Notes: generated from the letters alone by a model not told the origin. A DNA stretch of 64,000 bases from Leucobacter sp. OLIS6 (GCF_002752355.1 NZ_MRAV01000015.1:1-64000), one strand, 5' to 3'; counted from the first letter of the stretch, positions 7,957-17,194 are shown. Numbers and translations are program-made.

Positions 7957-9474
7957 ATGTCGAAACCGCACACCGACGCAGCGCAGGACGAGCGCGCCCT
8001 GCAGGCCCACCCCGAGGTGCGCATCGCCGAGGGCCTCGTCCGGGGTCGCTGGCGTCCGACGACGGGCGAGCGGGGGAACGGGCGGTCGGCGGCGTTCCTC
8101 GGGATCCCGTTCGCCGAGGCGCCGGTCGGCGAGCTGCGATTCGGCGAGCCGCAGCCGAAGGCGCCCTGGGGCGGCGTGCTCGACGCCGCCGAGTTCGGGG
8201 CCACGGCGCAGCGCGGCGATCCCGGGGTGACGCTGATCCCCGAGCCGAGCATTCCGGGCGACTCGACGCTCAACGTCAACGTGTTCACCCCGACGCTCGA
8301 GCCCGCGTCCGCCGGAGCCGGCCTGCCCGTGCTCGTCTGGATCCACGGCGGCGGGTACTTCGCCGGATCCCCGGCGAGCGTCTGGTACGACGGCCGCAAC
8401 TTCAACCGCGACGGTGTCGTCACCGTCACCGTTTCGTACCGCCTGGGCTTCGACGGCTTCGGGGGGATCGGGGAGGCGCCGTCGAACCGCGGCGTGCGCG
8501 ACTGGCTGCTCGCCCTCGAGTGGGTGCAGCGCAACATCGCGGCGTTCGGGGGAGACCCCGCACGCGTCACGATCGCCGGCCAGTCCGCGGGCGGCGGCGC
8601 GGTGATGACGCTGCTCGGCATGGAATGCGCGCAGCACCTGTTCCAGGGCGTGTACGCGATCTCGGGGGCGCTTGCCGATGTGTCGGCCGAGCGGTCCGAG
8701 GCGTTCGGTCGGAAGCTCGCCGAGTCCGCGGGCGTCGCCCCGACCCGGGCCGGCTGGTCGGCGGTTCCCGAGGACCGGGTCCTCGAATTGCAGAAGGCTG
8801 CGACCGCCATGACGCCGGACTCGATGAGCGAGATCATCGACGAGGGTCTCCCGCTCGGCCCGACGGTCGACGGCGAGCTGCTGCTGCGGCCCACCGCCGA
8901 GTCGTTCCGCCTCGGCGTCGGTGCCGGGAAGCCGCTCGTGCTGGGCGCCACCGATGACGAGTTCAGCATGGCTATGACGGATGCGGCGAAGGCGCTGCGC
9001 TGGGTGCCGAAGGGGATCCTGCTCGGCAAGCTCGGCGTGCCGAAGGCGGCGCGCGGCGCCTACCTCGCGGCCAACCCCGACGTCGTCGCAGCGGGGAAGG
9101 CCCGGCTCGCCGGCCGCGTGCTCACCGACCGGATGTTCCGCACCGCGATCCTGCGCATCGCCGAGGCCCGCGGCTTCGCGCCCACGTGGGTGTACCGCTT
9201 CGCGTGGCCGTCCGGCACCTTCGGCTTCGCCGAGCACTGCCTCGACGTTCCCTTCTTCTTCGACTGCCTCGACGGGCCGGCCATGGAACCGCTGGCGGGC
9301 CCGAACCCGCCGCAGGCGCTCGCCGACGAGGTGCACGCGGCGGCGGTCGCGTTCATCGCGGACGGTGACCCCGGCTGGCCGATGTACGACGGATCCGGCC
9401 GCATCGCGCGCGTCTTCGACACGCCCAGTCGGGACGCGCGCGACGCGTACGCCGCAGTCAGGCCGCTGCTGTGA
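7957..9474 (+). CDS. Type B carboxylesterase
   Basis: A 505-residue alpha/beta hydrolase of the carboxylesterase type B family. The oxyanion loop HGGGYF is at residues 130-135 and the nucleophile elbow GQSAGGG places the catalytic Ser at 210. A histidine in AEHCLDVPFFF and an acid in the preceding region complete a plausible triad. No secretion signal is visible, so it should act in the cytoplasm. ATG 7957 is chosen over GTG 7912 because GGAAGGA lies at 7944-7950. It sits between a transporter and a GH3 beta-glucosidase, so it may remove acyl or phenolic ester groups from imported glucosides. That role is inferred. Confidence 0.87.
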   Translation: MSKPHTDAAQDERALQAHPEVRIAEGLVRGRWRPTTGERGNGRSAAFLGIPFAEAPVGELRFGEPQPKAPWGGVLDAAEFGATAQRGDPGVTLIPEPSIPGDSTLNVNVFTPTLEPASAGAGLPVLVWIHGGGYFAGSPASVWYDGRNFNRDGVVTVTVSYRLGFDGFGGIGEAPSNRGVRDWLLALEWVQRNIAAFGGDPARVTIAGQSAGGGAVMTLLGMECAQHLFQGVYAISGALADVSAERSEAFGRKLAESAGVAPTRAGWSAVPEDRVLELQKAATAMTPDSMSEIIDEGLPLGPTVDGELLLRPTAESFRLGVGAGKPLVLGATDDEFSMAMTDAAKALRWVPKGILLGKLGVPKAARGAYLAANPDVVAAGKARLAGRVLTDRMFRTAILRIAEARGFAPTWVYRFAWPSGTFGFAEHCLDVPFFFDCLDGPAMEPLAGPNPPQALADEVHAAAVAFIADGDPGWPMYDGSGRIARVFDTPSRDARDAYAAVRPLL

Positions 9475-9527
9475 ACCGGACGGCGCCGACGACCCACCAG
9501 ACCAACCCGACTCGCAAAGGACACGAC

Positions 9528-11813
9528 ATGACCGAATCACCGCGCGACCGACTCCCCGACCTCACGACGGAGGAGAAGGCGTCGCTGCTGAGCGGCGCCG
9601 ACTTCTGGACCACGAAGCCGATCGAGCGGATCGGACTGCCCTCGATCATGCTGACCGACGGACCGCACGGACTGCGCAAGCAGGCGGAGGCGAGCGACCA
9701 CCTCGGGCTGAACGACAGCGTGCCGGCCACGTGCTTCCCGCCGGCCTCGGGCCTGGGCGCGAGCTTCGACCCCGAGCTCGCCGAACGCGTCGGCGTCGCC
9801 CTCGGCGTCGAGTCCGCCATCGAGGACGTCGCGGTGATCCTCGGCCCCGGCATCAACATCAAGCGCTCGCCGCTGTGCGGACGCAACTTCGAGTACGTGT
9901 CCGAGGATCCGATCCTCTCGGGCGAGATCGGCGCCGGGCTCGTCCGCGGGATCCAGTCCCAGGGCGTCGGCGCCTCGCTCAAGCACTTCGCCGCGAACAA
10001 CCAGGAGGACGACCGCATGCGCGTGTCGGCCGAGATCGACGCGCGCACGCTCCGCGAGATCTACCTGCGCGGATTCCAGCGGGTCGTCACCGATGCGCAG
10101 CCATGGACCGTGATGTGCTCCTACAACCGCTTGAACGGCGTCTACGCCTCCGAGCACCCCTGGCTGCTGACCGACGTGCTCCGCGGCGAGTGGGGCTTCG
10201 ACGGCCTCGTCGTCTCGGACTGGGGCGCCGTGCAGGATCGCGTCGCCGGCGTCGCCGCCGGGCTCGACCTCGAGATGCCGTCGAGCGGCGGGCACACCGA
10301 CTGGCAGGTCGTCGTCGCGGTCGAGAACGGCGAGCTCTCGGCGGAAGCGCTCGACACCGCCGCGGGACGCCTGCTCGACCTCGTCGGCCGGGCGCAGCAG
10401 CGCCCGCCGGTCGCAGGGCCGCTCGACGTCGACGCCCACCACGCGCTCGCGCGTGAAGCGGCCGGCCGCTCCATCGTGCTGCTCAAGAACGACCCGGTGG
10501 ACGGCGCCGAGCCGCTGCTCCCGCTCGCCCCCGATGCCAGCCTCGCCGTGATCGGCGAGTTCGCGCGCACGCCCCGGTTCCAGGGCGGCGGCTCCTCGCA
10601 CATCAACCCGACACGGGTGGACACGGCCTGGGATGCGCTCTCAGCCGAGGCGGGCGACCGCGCGGCCTTCGCCGCGGGCTTCGCCTTCGACCCGCGGACC
10701 CCCGCCGAGGAGCAGGCTCGGCTGCGCGACGAGGCCGCCGCGCTCGCCGCCGATCGCGACATCGCCGTGGTATTCCTCGGGCTCACCGAGCCCGAGGAAT
10801 CCGAGGGCTTCGACCGCGAGCACATCGACCTGTCTCCCGCGCAGCTCGCGCTGCTCGACGCGGTGCTCGCAGCGAATCGTCGCACGGTGGTGGTGCTCTC
10901 CAACGGCTCGGTCGTGGCGGTCCCGTTCGCCGACCGGGTGCCCGCGATCCTCGAGGCCTGGCTGCTCGGCCAGGCCGGGGGATCCGCGACGGTCGACGTG
11001 CTGCTCGGTACGGTGAACCCCTCGGCCCGCCTCGCCGAGACGGTGCCGCATCGGATCGAGGACACCCCGGCGTTCGGCAACTTCCCGGGCTCCTTCGGGC
11101 GGGTGCAGTACGGCGAGGGGATCCTCGTCGGCTATCGCTGGTACGACGCCCGTCGCATGGACGTGGCCTTCCCGTTCGGCCACGGGCTCTCGTACACGAG
11201 CTTCGACTACGGAGAGGCCCGGGCCGCGGTGCAGGACGACGGCGGTATCCGGGTGACCGTGCCCGTCACGAACGCCGGCGAACGGAGCGGTCGCGAGGTC
11301 GTGCAGGTCTACGTCTCGATCGACGAGTCTGCCGTCGAACGAGCGCCGCGCGAGCTCAAGGCCTTCGCCTCGGTCGAGATCGCGGCGGGGGAGACCCGCG
11401 AGGTCGAGCTCGTGGTGCGCGCCGAGGATCTCGCGTACTGGGACATCCGCGTGGACCGCTTCGTCGTCGAACCGGGGATCTACCGGTTCGAGATCGGGGC
11501 ATCGAGTCGGGATATCCGCGGCAGCGCGGCGATCGAACTCGCGGGGGAGTCGATCCTGCTCCCGCTGACCGAGGAGTCGTCGATCGCCGAGGTGCTCGCG
11601 CATCCCGTCGCGGGCCCCGTGGTCCAGGCCCGGCTCGCCGGAACGCGGGGGCAGATGGACGAAGCCATGGATGCCGGGATCATGGGCGACGAGGCCATCG
11701 AGAAGATGATGGCGTCGTTCCCCATCGGCCGCATCGCCGGGTTCCCCGGCATGGGGATCGACCGCGAGCAGGTCGCGCAGCTGATCGCGCTCGCGAACGC
11801 GCCGCAGGGCTGA
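9528..11813 (+). CDS. GH3 family beta-glucosidase
   Basis: A 761-residue glycoside hydrolase family 3 enzyme. The N-terminal TIM-barrel domain contains KHFAANNQE near residues 152-160 and the nucleophile motif VVSDWGA (Asp231). The GH3 C-terminal domain and a fibronectin type III-like domain (about 590-660, EVVQVYVS region) follow. No signal peptide is seen, so the enzyme should hydrolyse imported glycosides inside the cell. AAAGGA at 9516-9521 supports ATG 9528 over GTG 9471. The C-terminal 100 residues, after the FnIII-like domain, contain the Met- and Gly-rich stretch expected of cytoplasmic GH3 enzymes. It is the last gene of the TetR-linked module. Confidence 0.93.
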   Translation: MTESPRDRLPDLTTEEKASLLSGADFWTTKPIERIGLPSIMLTDGPHGLRKQAEASDHLGLNDSVPATCFPPASGLGASFDPELAERVGVALGVESAIEDVAVILGPGINIKRSPLCGRNFEYVSEDPILSGEIGAGLVRGIQSQGVGASLKHFAANNQEDDRMRVSAEIDARTLREIYLRGFQRVVTDAQPWTVMCSYNRLNGVYASEHPWLLTDVLRGEWGFDGLVVSDWGAVQDRVAGVAAGLDLEMPSSGGHTDWQVVVAVENGELSAEALDTAAGRLLDLVGRAQQRPPVAGPLDVDAHHALAREAAGRSIVLLKNDPVDGAEPLLPLAPDASLAVIGEFARTPRFQGGGSSHINPTRVDTAWDALSAEAGDRAAFAAGFAFDPRTPAEEQARLRDEAAALAADRDIAVVFLGLTEPEESEGFDREHIDLSPAQLALLDAVLAANRRTVVVLSNGSVVAVPFADRVPAILEAWLLGQAGGSATVDVLLGTVNPSARLAETVPHRIEDTPAFGNFPGSFGRVQYGEGILVGYRWYDARRMDVAFPFGHGLSYTSFDYGEARAAVQDDGGIRVTVPVTNAGERSGREVVQVYVSIDESAVERAPRELKAFASVEIAAGETREVELVVRAEDLAYWDIRVDRFVVEPGIYRFEIGASSRDIRGSAAIELAGESILLPLTEESSIAEVLAHPVAGPVVQARLAGTRGQMDEAMDAGIMGDEAIEKMMASFPIGRIAGFPGMGIDREQVAQLIALANAPQG

Positions 11814-11829
11814 GGCCCGGTCGGCGCAC

Positions 11830-11864
11830 GCGGCCCGCGCGCCATCAGGGGGAGTGCGGGCCGC
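11830..11864. terminator. Possible terminator after the GH3 gene
   Basis: GCGGCCCGC (11830-11838) and GCGGGCCGC (11856-11864) form a 9-bp stem with a 17-nt loop 16 bp after the stop codon. No T-run follows, so this is a weak call. Confidence 0.45.
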
Positions 11865-11870
11865 GCTCGT

Positions 11871-11876
11871 TAGACT
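11871..11876 (+). promoter_or_regulatory. -10 box TAGACT upstream of the DUF6350 gene
   Basis: TAGACT ends 9 nt before ATG 11886, so the leader would be at most a few nucleotides. No Shine-Dalgarno is seen. Confidence 0.45.
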
Positions 11877-11885
11877 GCACGCAGC

Positions 11886-13823
11886 ATGAGATCAATTCTG
11901 ACGGCGATCATCGCAGCCATCGAATCAGTCGCCGTCGCGCTCGCGGGCGGCCTCCTGGTCGCGACGTTCGCCATGGTCCTCTGGGGCGCGGGCTTCGGCT
12001 TCGCCGCAGACCCCGGCGACGTCGGCGGGGCGGTGGCCGGTGGCTGGCTGCTCGCGCACTTCGTGCCGCTGCACTTCTCGGTGAGCGCGCAGGCCGCGCT
12101 CGGACTGGGCCTCCCGGCGCAGGCGCTCCAGATCCCGGTCTCGCTGGCGCCGCTCGGACTGACCGCGCTGACCGTCGTGCTGGCCGCGCGCTCGGGCTGG
12201 CGGTTCTCGGCCCGTGGCGGTGTCGGGTTCGCCGCAGTGCTGGGCGGCAGCATCGGGTTCGGCGCCGCCGCCGCGGTCGCGGCGGCGTTCGCCGGGCCGG
12301 TGCTCGACGCGCCGCGCTGGGTCGCGATCGCGCTGCCCGCGGCCGTCTACGCGATCTCGAGCGGTGTCCCGTTCCTGGTGCGTGCGGCGACCGAGCCGCA
12401 CGACTGGTGGCTCGCCGCGGCCCGGGGTCTCGGCAGGGTCCGCGAGTACCTCGGCGTCCGCAGCCTGCCCTCGTTCGGCTGGGCCATCGGCGCGGCGATC
12501 CGGATCGCCACCGCGTCGACCGTCGCGCTGCTCGGATTGGGTGCGTTCGGCGTGGCGGTCGGGCTCATCGCGGGCTACGTCGACAGCATCTCGCTGAGCC
12601 AGCAGTTGCAGCTGGACCCGCTCGGCGCGATTCTGCTCTTCGTGCTCCAGTTGGCGCTGCTGCCCGTCGCGGTGATCTGGGGCGCGACCTGGTGGACCGG
12701 GACCGGCTTCGCGATCGGTCAGGGGAGTTCGGTCTCCCCGTTCGGCACCTACCTCGGTCCGCTGCCGCAGCTCCCGCTGCTCGGCGCGCTCCCGCCGGAG
12801 TGGGCCGCCATCGGCGCCGCGGCCCCCGCCGTGGTGCTCGTGCTCGGTCTGGTGATCGGGCTGCTCGCGGCGCCGCGACTCGCCGGTCGCGCCCGCGGGC
12901 TCGCGGCGACTACCGCGGTGCCGGTGCTCGGCGGGATCCTCGCCGGGGGCGCCGTCGCCCTGCTCTCGCTCCTCGCTTCGGGCGCCGCGGGGCCCGACCG
13001 CCTCTCGGTCACCGGTCCCGACGCGTGGGCGGCCGGCGGATTCGCCGCGCTCGAACTCGGTATCGGCCTGTTGCTCGGCGTGCTGATCGGCCGTCGCGAG
13101 GTGCTGATGCGGGCGGTCGGCGAGCTGCGCGTGCCCGACCTCTCGGCGCTGCCGATCCCCGGTCGTTCATCGCGCGCCGGGGCTGTCGCCGACGGCACCG
13201 CCGAAGGCGCGGTGGCGCAGGATCCGAGCCCGGCGGATGCCAGCGGATCGGGGACGACCGGGGCGGACGCCGCAGGGCCCCTCGATCTGCCGCTGCCCGA
13301 GATCGATGCGCATGAGCTCGCCGCGAGCGAAGCCGCGATCGCCGCCGGATCCTTCGCCGATCAGGAGACCGCGCCGATCGATCCGCTCGAGGCCGACGAG
13401 CCCCTCGAACCGCGGGATCCCCCCGCGACGCACCCGGATTCGGGCACCGATCGGGACGCCGAAGAGGAAGCGCCGGCCACCGACACCGTCGCCGCGGATC
13501 AGGCCACCGTCGAGATCTCGGAGGAGGCCGTCGCCGCCGCGCAGGAGCAGCCCGAGACAGACGCGGCTCCGGAACCGGCCGAACCCGCGGACGCTCGGGA
13601 CGAGGACGCGGACGAGCACGTCGACCCGCTGCTGCGCGCCTTCTCCTGGGACGCGGGATCGCCCGATGGCGGATCCGTCCCGGACGCGATCGAGCCCGGG
13701 CCCGAGAAGGGTCCGCGCGCACCGTTCCAGCTGCCGAAGGGGCTCCGCTCCCGGCTGCGCCGCGACAGTGTTGAGGACGATGACGCATCGCCGCACCACG
13801 GCGACGCCGACGGAGTACGGTAG
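11886..13823 (+). CDS. DUF6350 (PerM-like) multispanning membrane protein
   Basis: A 645-residue protein. Residues 1-400 hold about 9-10 hydrophobic helices, with a conserved-looking segment around residues 30-75 (GAGFGF, GGWLLAHFVPLHF). The last 210 residues are an acidic Ala/Pro/Glu/Asp-rich tail that is probably disordered and cytoplasmic. The membrane part matches my memory of actinobacterial DUF6350/PerM proteins, which lie between sucD and purN in related genomes. PerM has been linked to cell division and stress survival in mycobacteria; that role is not visible here. The tail composition differs from the core and may vary between species. Confidence 0.78.
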   Translation: MRSILTAIIAAIESVAVALAGGLLVATFAMVLWGAGFGFAADPGDVGGAVAGGWLLAHFVPLHFSVSAQAALGLGLPAQALQIPVSLAPLGLTALTVVLAARSGWRFSARGGVGFAAVLGGSIGFGAAAAVAAAFAGPVLDAPRWVAIALPAAVYAISSGVPFLVRAATEPHDWWLAAARGLGRVREYLGVRSLPSFGWAIGAAIRIATASTVALLGLGAFGVAVGLIAGYVDSISLSQQLQLDPLGAILLFVLQLALLPVAVIWGATWWTGTGFAIGQGSSVSPFGTYLGPLPQLPLLGALPPEWAAIGAAAPAVVLVLGLVIGLLAAPRLAGRARGLAATTAVPVLGGILAGGAVALLSLLASGAAGPDRLSVTGPDAWAAGGFAALELGIGLLLGVLIGRREVLMRAVGELRVPDLSALPIPGRSSRAGAVADGTAEGAVAQDPSPADASGSGTTGADAAGPLDLPLPEIDAHELAASEAAIAAGSFADQETAPIDPLEADEPLEPRDPPATHPDSGTDRDAEEEAPATDTVAADQATVEISEEAVAAAQEQPETDAAPEPAEPADARDEDADEHVDPLLRAFSWDAGSPDGGSVPDAIEPGPEKGPRAPFQLPKGLRSRLRRDSVEDDDASPHHGDADGVR

Positions 13824-13895
13824 GGCCGACGCGCGGATTCCTCGCGCGATCCGGCGCGCCGCGCGACGCCGAGCACAGCGAGCGGGAGTGAATCC

Positions 13896-14960
13896 ATGAG
13901 CCAGCCCGGTACGGTCCAGGGCGCCCACCTGGTGGGGAGCATCAACTTCGACGATGCGGAGTCGACCATGCGCGTCGCCGCAGAGCACCTCGGCTCCCAC
14001 CTGAAGCGGATCCCTGACGGTGAGGTGGGGGAGCGATTCCACTGGATCGCGTTCCAGCCCGATCGCATCGCGCAGGCTGCGGGTATCGTGCGGGTCGGCG
14101 ACACCCCGATCCCGCTCCGCATGCTCGACCTGCGGCCGGTCGCGCTCGCAGAGGGCGTGCGCGCGGCCGACATCGAGCTGCCGCCGCTCGGGTACGCGGA
14201 CGCCGCGCTCGACTCGTGGGCCGTCTTCGACCGGCTGCAGCGAGCAGGTTCGATCCCGTCCGGCACCCGCTTCCAGGTCTCGCTGCCGAGCCCGCTCGGC
14301 GTCGTCGGCAGCTTCGTCGCCGAGGCGGACCGGGCCGAGTTCGAGCCCGTCTACGAAGCGGCGCTCGCGGCCGAGCTCGAGCGGATCCTCGACGCGATCC
14401 CGCACGACCGGCTCGCGATCCAGTGGGACGCAGCGCTCGAGTTCGCCATCATCGAGTCGGCCGCCTACGCGGAGCGCGGCGGACGGTCCTACGAGTGGTT
14501 CGACGACGCCTGGGCGGGCACGAGCGAGCGCCTGGCGCGTCAGATCGACCGCGTGCCCGCGGACGTCGAGGTCGGCGTGCACCTCTGCTACGGCGACGTC
14601 GCCGAGAAGCACTTCGTCGAGCCCTCGGACAGCGCGAACCTGACGCGGTTCGCGAACCTGCTCGTGGACGCCGCCGAGCGTCCCCTGACCTGGCTTCACC
14701 TGCCCGTGCCGATCGAGCGGGACGACGCCGAGTACTTCGCGGCGCTCGCCGAGCTGGCGCTTCCCGAGCAGACGGAGCTCTACCTGGGCCTCGTGCACCG
14801 GGAGGACGGCGTCGCGGGCGCTGCGCGCCGGATCGCCGCCGCGCAGCAGCACGTCGGGCGCCCGTTCGGCGTCGCCACCGAGTGCGGATTCGGCCGCGCG
14901 CCCGAGGGCACCGCGGTGCCGCTGTTCGAGACCCACCGAGCGGTCGCCGCGGCCTGGTGA
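13896..14960 (+). CDS. UROD/MetE-like protein (methionine synthase C-terminal fold)
   Basis: A 354-residue protein with the fold of the cobalamin-independent methionine synthase C-terminal domain. HLCYGD in the central region supplies the His-x-Cys zinc pair and ATECGFGR near the C-terminus supplies the third Cys, as in MetE. It has no MetE N-terminal domain, so it is about half the size of the true synthase. The methyl donor and acceptor are unknown; related stand-alone proteins act in core methyltransfer or in catabolism of methylated compounds. It is next to a convergent formaldehyde dehydrogenase, which might point to demethylation chemistry, but that is speculation. A GGGAG ribosome site precedes ATG 13896. 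Confidence 0.75.
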   Translation: MSQPGTVQGAHLVGSINFDDAESTMRVAAEHLGSHLKRIPDGEVGERFHWIAFQPDRIAQAAGIVRVGDTPIPLRMLDLRPVALAEGVRAADIELPPLGYADAALDSWAVFDRLQRAGSIPSGTRFQVSLPSPLGVVGSFVAEADRAEFEPVYEAALAAELERILDAIPHDRLAIQWDAALEFAIIESAAYAERGGRSYEWFDDAWAGTSERLARQIDRVPADVEVGVHLCYGDVAEKHFVEPSDSANLTRFANLLVDAAERPLTWLHLPVPIERDDAEYFAALAELALPEQTELYLGLVHREDGVAGAARRIAAAQQHVGRPFGVATECGFGRAPEGTAVPLFETHRAVAAAW

Positions 14961-14963
14961 ACC

Positions 14964-14997
14964 GGTGGGTCCGGGCGGGATTCCGCCCGGACCCACC
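14964..14997. terminator. Bidirectional terminator between the MetE-like gene and fdhA
   Basis: A 15-bp perfect stem (14964-14978 with 14983-14997) and a 4-nt loop sit between convergent genes, 3 bp after one stop and 13 bp from the other. Confidence 0.8.
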
Positions 14998-15010
14998 GCC
15001 ACGGCCCTGA

Positions 15011-16228
15011 TCAGGCCTTGATGTAGCCGTTCGGGTTCAGCACGTACTTGCGCGCTGCGCCCTGATCGAACTCCGCGTAGCCGCGGGGTGCGTCCTCCAG
15101 CGAGATCGGGGTCGCGTTCACGGCCTTCGCGATCTGCACCTTGTCATGCAGGATCGCCTGCATGAGCTGCCGGTTGTAGCGCATCACGGGGCATTGACCC
15201 GTGGTGAACGACAGGGACTTCGCCCAGCCGAGGCCGAGCCTGAGCGACAGCGAGCCGACTTTCGCCGCCTCGTCGACGCCGCCCGGGTCGCCGGTCACGT
15301 AGAGGCCGGGGATCCCGAGCCCGCCGCCGGCCTCGGTGAGATCCATCAGGGAGTTCAGCACCGTCGCCGGGGCCTCGGTCGCCGAACCGGACCCGTGACC
15401 GCGCGCCTCGAAGCCGACGGCGTCGACGCCGCACTCCACCTCGGGCACCCCGAGGATCTGCTCGATCTGATCGCGCGGATCGCCCTTCGAGACGTCGACC
15501 GTCTCACAGCCGAAGGATCGCGCCTGCGCGAGCCGCTCCTCGTTCAGATCGCCGACGATCACGCAGGCCGCACCGAGCAGTTGCGCACCGACCGCCGCCG
15601 CGATCCCGACCGGACCCGCGCCGGCGATGTAGACGGTCGACCCGGGCCGGACCCCCGCCGTGTAGGCGCCGTGGAACCCGGTCGGGAAGATGTCGGAGAG
15701 CATCGTGAGGTCGAGGATCTTCTCGAGCGCCTGATCGCGGTCCGGGAACTTGAGCAGGTTCCAGTCCGCGTAGGGCACGAGCACGAACTCCGCCTGGCCG
15801 CCCACCCAGCCGCCCATGTCGACGTAGCCGTAGGCGCTGCCCGGACGGTCCGGGTTGACGTTCAGGCAGATCCCGGTCTTCCCCTCCTTGCAGTTCCGGC
15901 AGCGCCCGCAGGCGATGTTGAAGGGGACGGAGACGATGTCGCCGACCTTGATGAACTCGACGTCGGGGCCGACCTCGACGACCTCGCCCGTGATCTCGTG
16001 GCCGAGGATCAGGCCCTCCGGCGCGGTGGTGCGGCCGCGGACCATGTGCTGGTCCGAGCCGCAGATGTTGGTGCTGACGGTCCGCAGGATCGCCCCGTGG
16101 GGCACCTTGCGTCCGACGTTCGCCGGGTTGACGCCCGGCCCGTCCTTGAGCTCGAACTCGGGATAGGGGGTGTCGACCACTTCGACGACACCGGGCCCCT
16201 TGTACGCGACTGCTCGGTTTCCAGACAT
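15011..16228 (-). CDS. fdhA: Glutathione-independent formaldehyde dehydrogenase
   Basis: A 405-residue zinc alcohol dehydrogenase closely resembling Pseudomonas FdhA. Its N-terminus, NRAVAYKGPGVVEVVDTPYP, is characteristic. The catalytic zinc ligand Cys is in NICGSDQHMVRGR, with GHEITGE following. The structural zinc cluster is CGRCRNCKEGKTGIC and the Rossmann motif is GAGPVG. It oxidises formaldehyde to formate with tightly bound NAD(H), without glutathione or mycothiol. GAGAGGA lies just upstream of ATG 16228. The HATPase-LuxR gene lies upstream on the same strand and is a candidate regulator. Formaldehyde dismutase activity is possible in this family. Confidence 0.92.
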   Translation of the reverse strand: MSGNRAVAYKGPGVVEVVDTPYPEFELKDGPGVNPANVGRKVPHGAILRTVSTNICGSDQHMVRGRTTAPEGLILGHEITGEVVEVGPDVEFIKVGDIVSVPFNIACGRCRNCKEGKTGICLNVNPDRPGSAYGYVDMGGWVGGQAEFVLVPYADWNLLKFPDRDQALEKILDLTMLSDIFPTGFHGAYTAGVRPGSTVYIAGAGPVGIAAAVGAQLLGAACVIVGDLNEERLAQARSFGCETVDVSKGDPRDQIEQILGVPEVECGVDAVGFEARGHGSGSATEAPATVLNSLMDLTEAGGGLGIPGLYVTGDPGGVDEAAKVGSLSLRLGLGWAKSLSFTTGQCPVMRYNRQLMQAILHDKVQIAKAVNATPISLEDAPRGYAEFDQGAARKYVLNPNGYIKA

Positions 16229-16345
16229 CTTCGTCCTCTCTGCAGATTTCGGCGGCTCCCGCCACCCCGAGCCTCTCCCCGGACCGGACGGCGCTCAACC
16301 GTCCCGAGGGCTGGGCCGGACCACCCGTTTGGGGAGGTGCTTCGG

Positions 16346-17182
16346 TCAGAGCGAGGCGACACCGATCGCGACGAGCTCGGCGCGCGAGGTCGATCCGGTC
16401 TTCTGCAGGAGCTTCGACACGTGGTACTTGACGGTGTTGGGACTGATGCTCAGCGCCTCGGCGATCGCCTTGTTGCGCTGCCCCGCGGCGACGAACCCCA
16501 GCACTTCGCGCTCGCGGGCCGTCAGGTCGGCGGTTCCCGATGGGGAGTCCCGCGGCGCGGGCGGATCGAGCGGGATCCGGATCCCGAGGGTGGAGCCCCA
16601 GCCGGAGGTGGAGTCGACGTCGAGCGCGCCGTCGAGCGCGATCACGCGCTCGACGATGGGCCGGAGCGCGTCGTGGTTCGCCGTGAGATCGCCCCGGCCG
16701 TCGTCGCGGATGCTCATGAGCAGGTGGAGGCCGTCGCAGTCCCACTGGATCCGCACGCGCCGCGCATCACCCGCGTCGATCAGTGCGAGGACGGCGATCC
16801 GCACGATCGAACGTGCCGTGTGCGCGACCTCGCCCGGGAGCGCGCGGCCCGAGCGCGGGGGATCCACGAACTGCATCTCGAGGTCGCCGAAGCGGACGAG
16901 CGGGCGGAGATCCTCGCGCAGCCGGGTGAACGCGGCCGTCACCGGCTCGAGCAGGCCCGCCTGCTGCTCGTCGACCCCGGAACGGAGCCCGATCAGCGCC
17001 TCGACCGCGAGGTCGACCGCCGTCGCGCGGGCTGCCCGATCGTCGAGCCGCGGGGAGCGCAGGACCGCGAGGAGGGATTCCAACGTCACCGCGTGCTGCG
17101 CCGCCTGCTCCTCGACCGTCTGCGCGTGCTCGAGGAGCATCGCCCGAGTAGCCGATGCGGGCACCGCGCCGTGGTCCGTCAT
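16346..17182 (-). CDS. HATPase-like/LuxR HTH fusion regulator
   Basis: A 278-residue protein. Residues 1-95 are helical with no recognised sensor. Residues about 115-205 resemble the ATP-binding part of NarX/DegS-type histidine kinases: SIRDDGRGD (157-165) is like the G1 box and STSGWGSTLGIRIP (191-204) like the G2 box. The segment that should be the N box (RIAVLALIDAGDA, 128-140) lacks the usual Asn. Residues 215-275 form a LuxR/GerE helix-turn-helix (LTAREREVLGFVAAG). Kinase and response regulator modules are thus joined in one chain, with no receiver domain and no clear phospho-His. TAGGCT 6 nt before ATG suggests a leaderless transcript. It probably regulates fdhA or itself. Confidence 0.8.
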   Translation of the reverse strand: MTDHGAVPASATRAMLLEHAQTVEEQAAQHAVTLESLLAVLRSPRLDDRAARATAVDLAVEALIGLRSGVDEQQAGLLEPVTAAFTRLREDLRPLVRFGDLEMQFVDPPRSGRALPGEVAHTARSIVRIAVLALIDAGDARRVRIQWDCDGLHLLMSIRDDGRGDLTANHDALRPIVERVIALDGALDVDSTSGWGSTLGIRIPLDPPAPRDSPSGTADLTAREREVLGFVAAGQRNKAIAEALSISPNTVKYHVSKLLQKTGSTSRAELVAIGVASL

Positions 17183-17188
17183 GCGGTC

Positions 17189-17194
17189 AGCCTA
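17189..17194 (-). promoter_or_regulatory. -10 box TAGGCT, leaderless LuxR start
   Basis: Minus-strand TAGGCT, 6 nt, then ATG 17182. Confidence 0.5.

Noticed and set aside
16240..16260. CTGCAGATTTCGG near the fdhA start as a fourth palindromic element
   Set aside because: Only about a dozen bases fit one arm and there is no inverted partner at the right distance.
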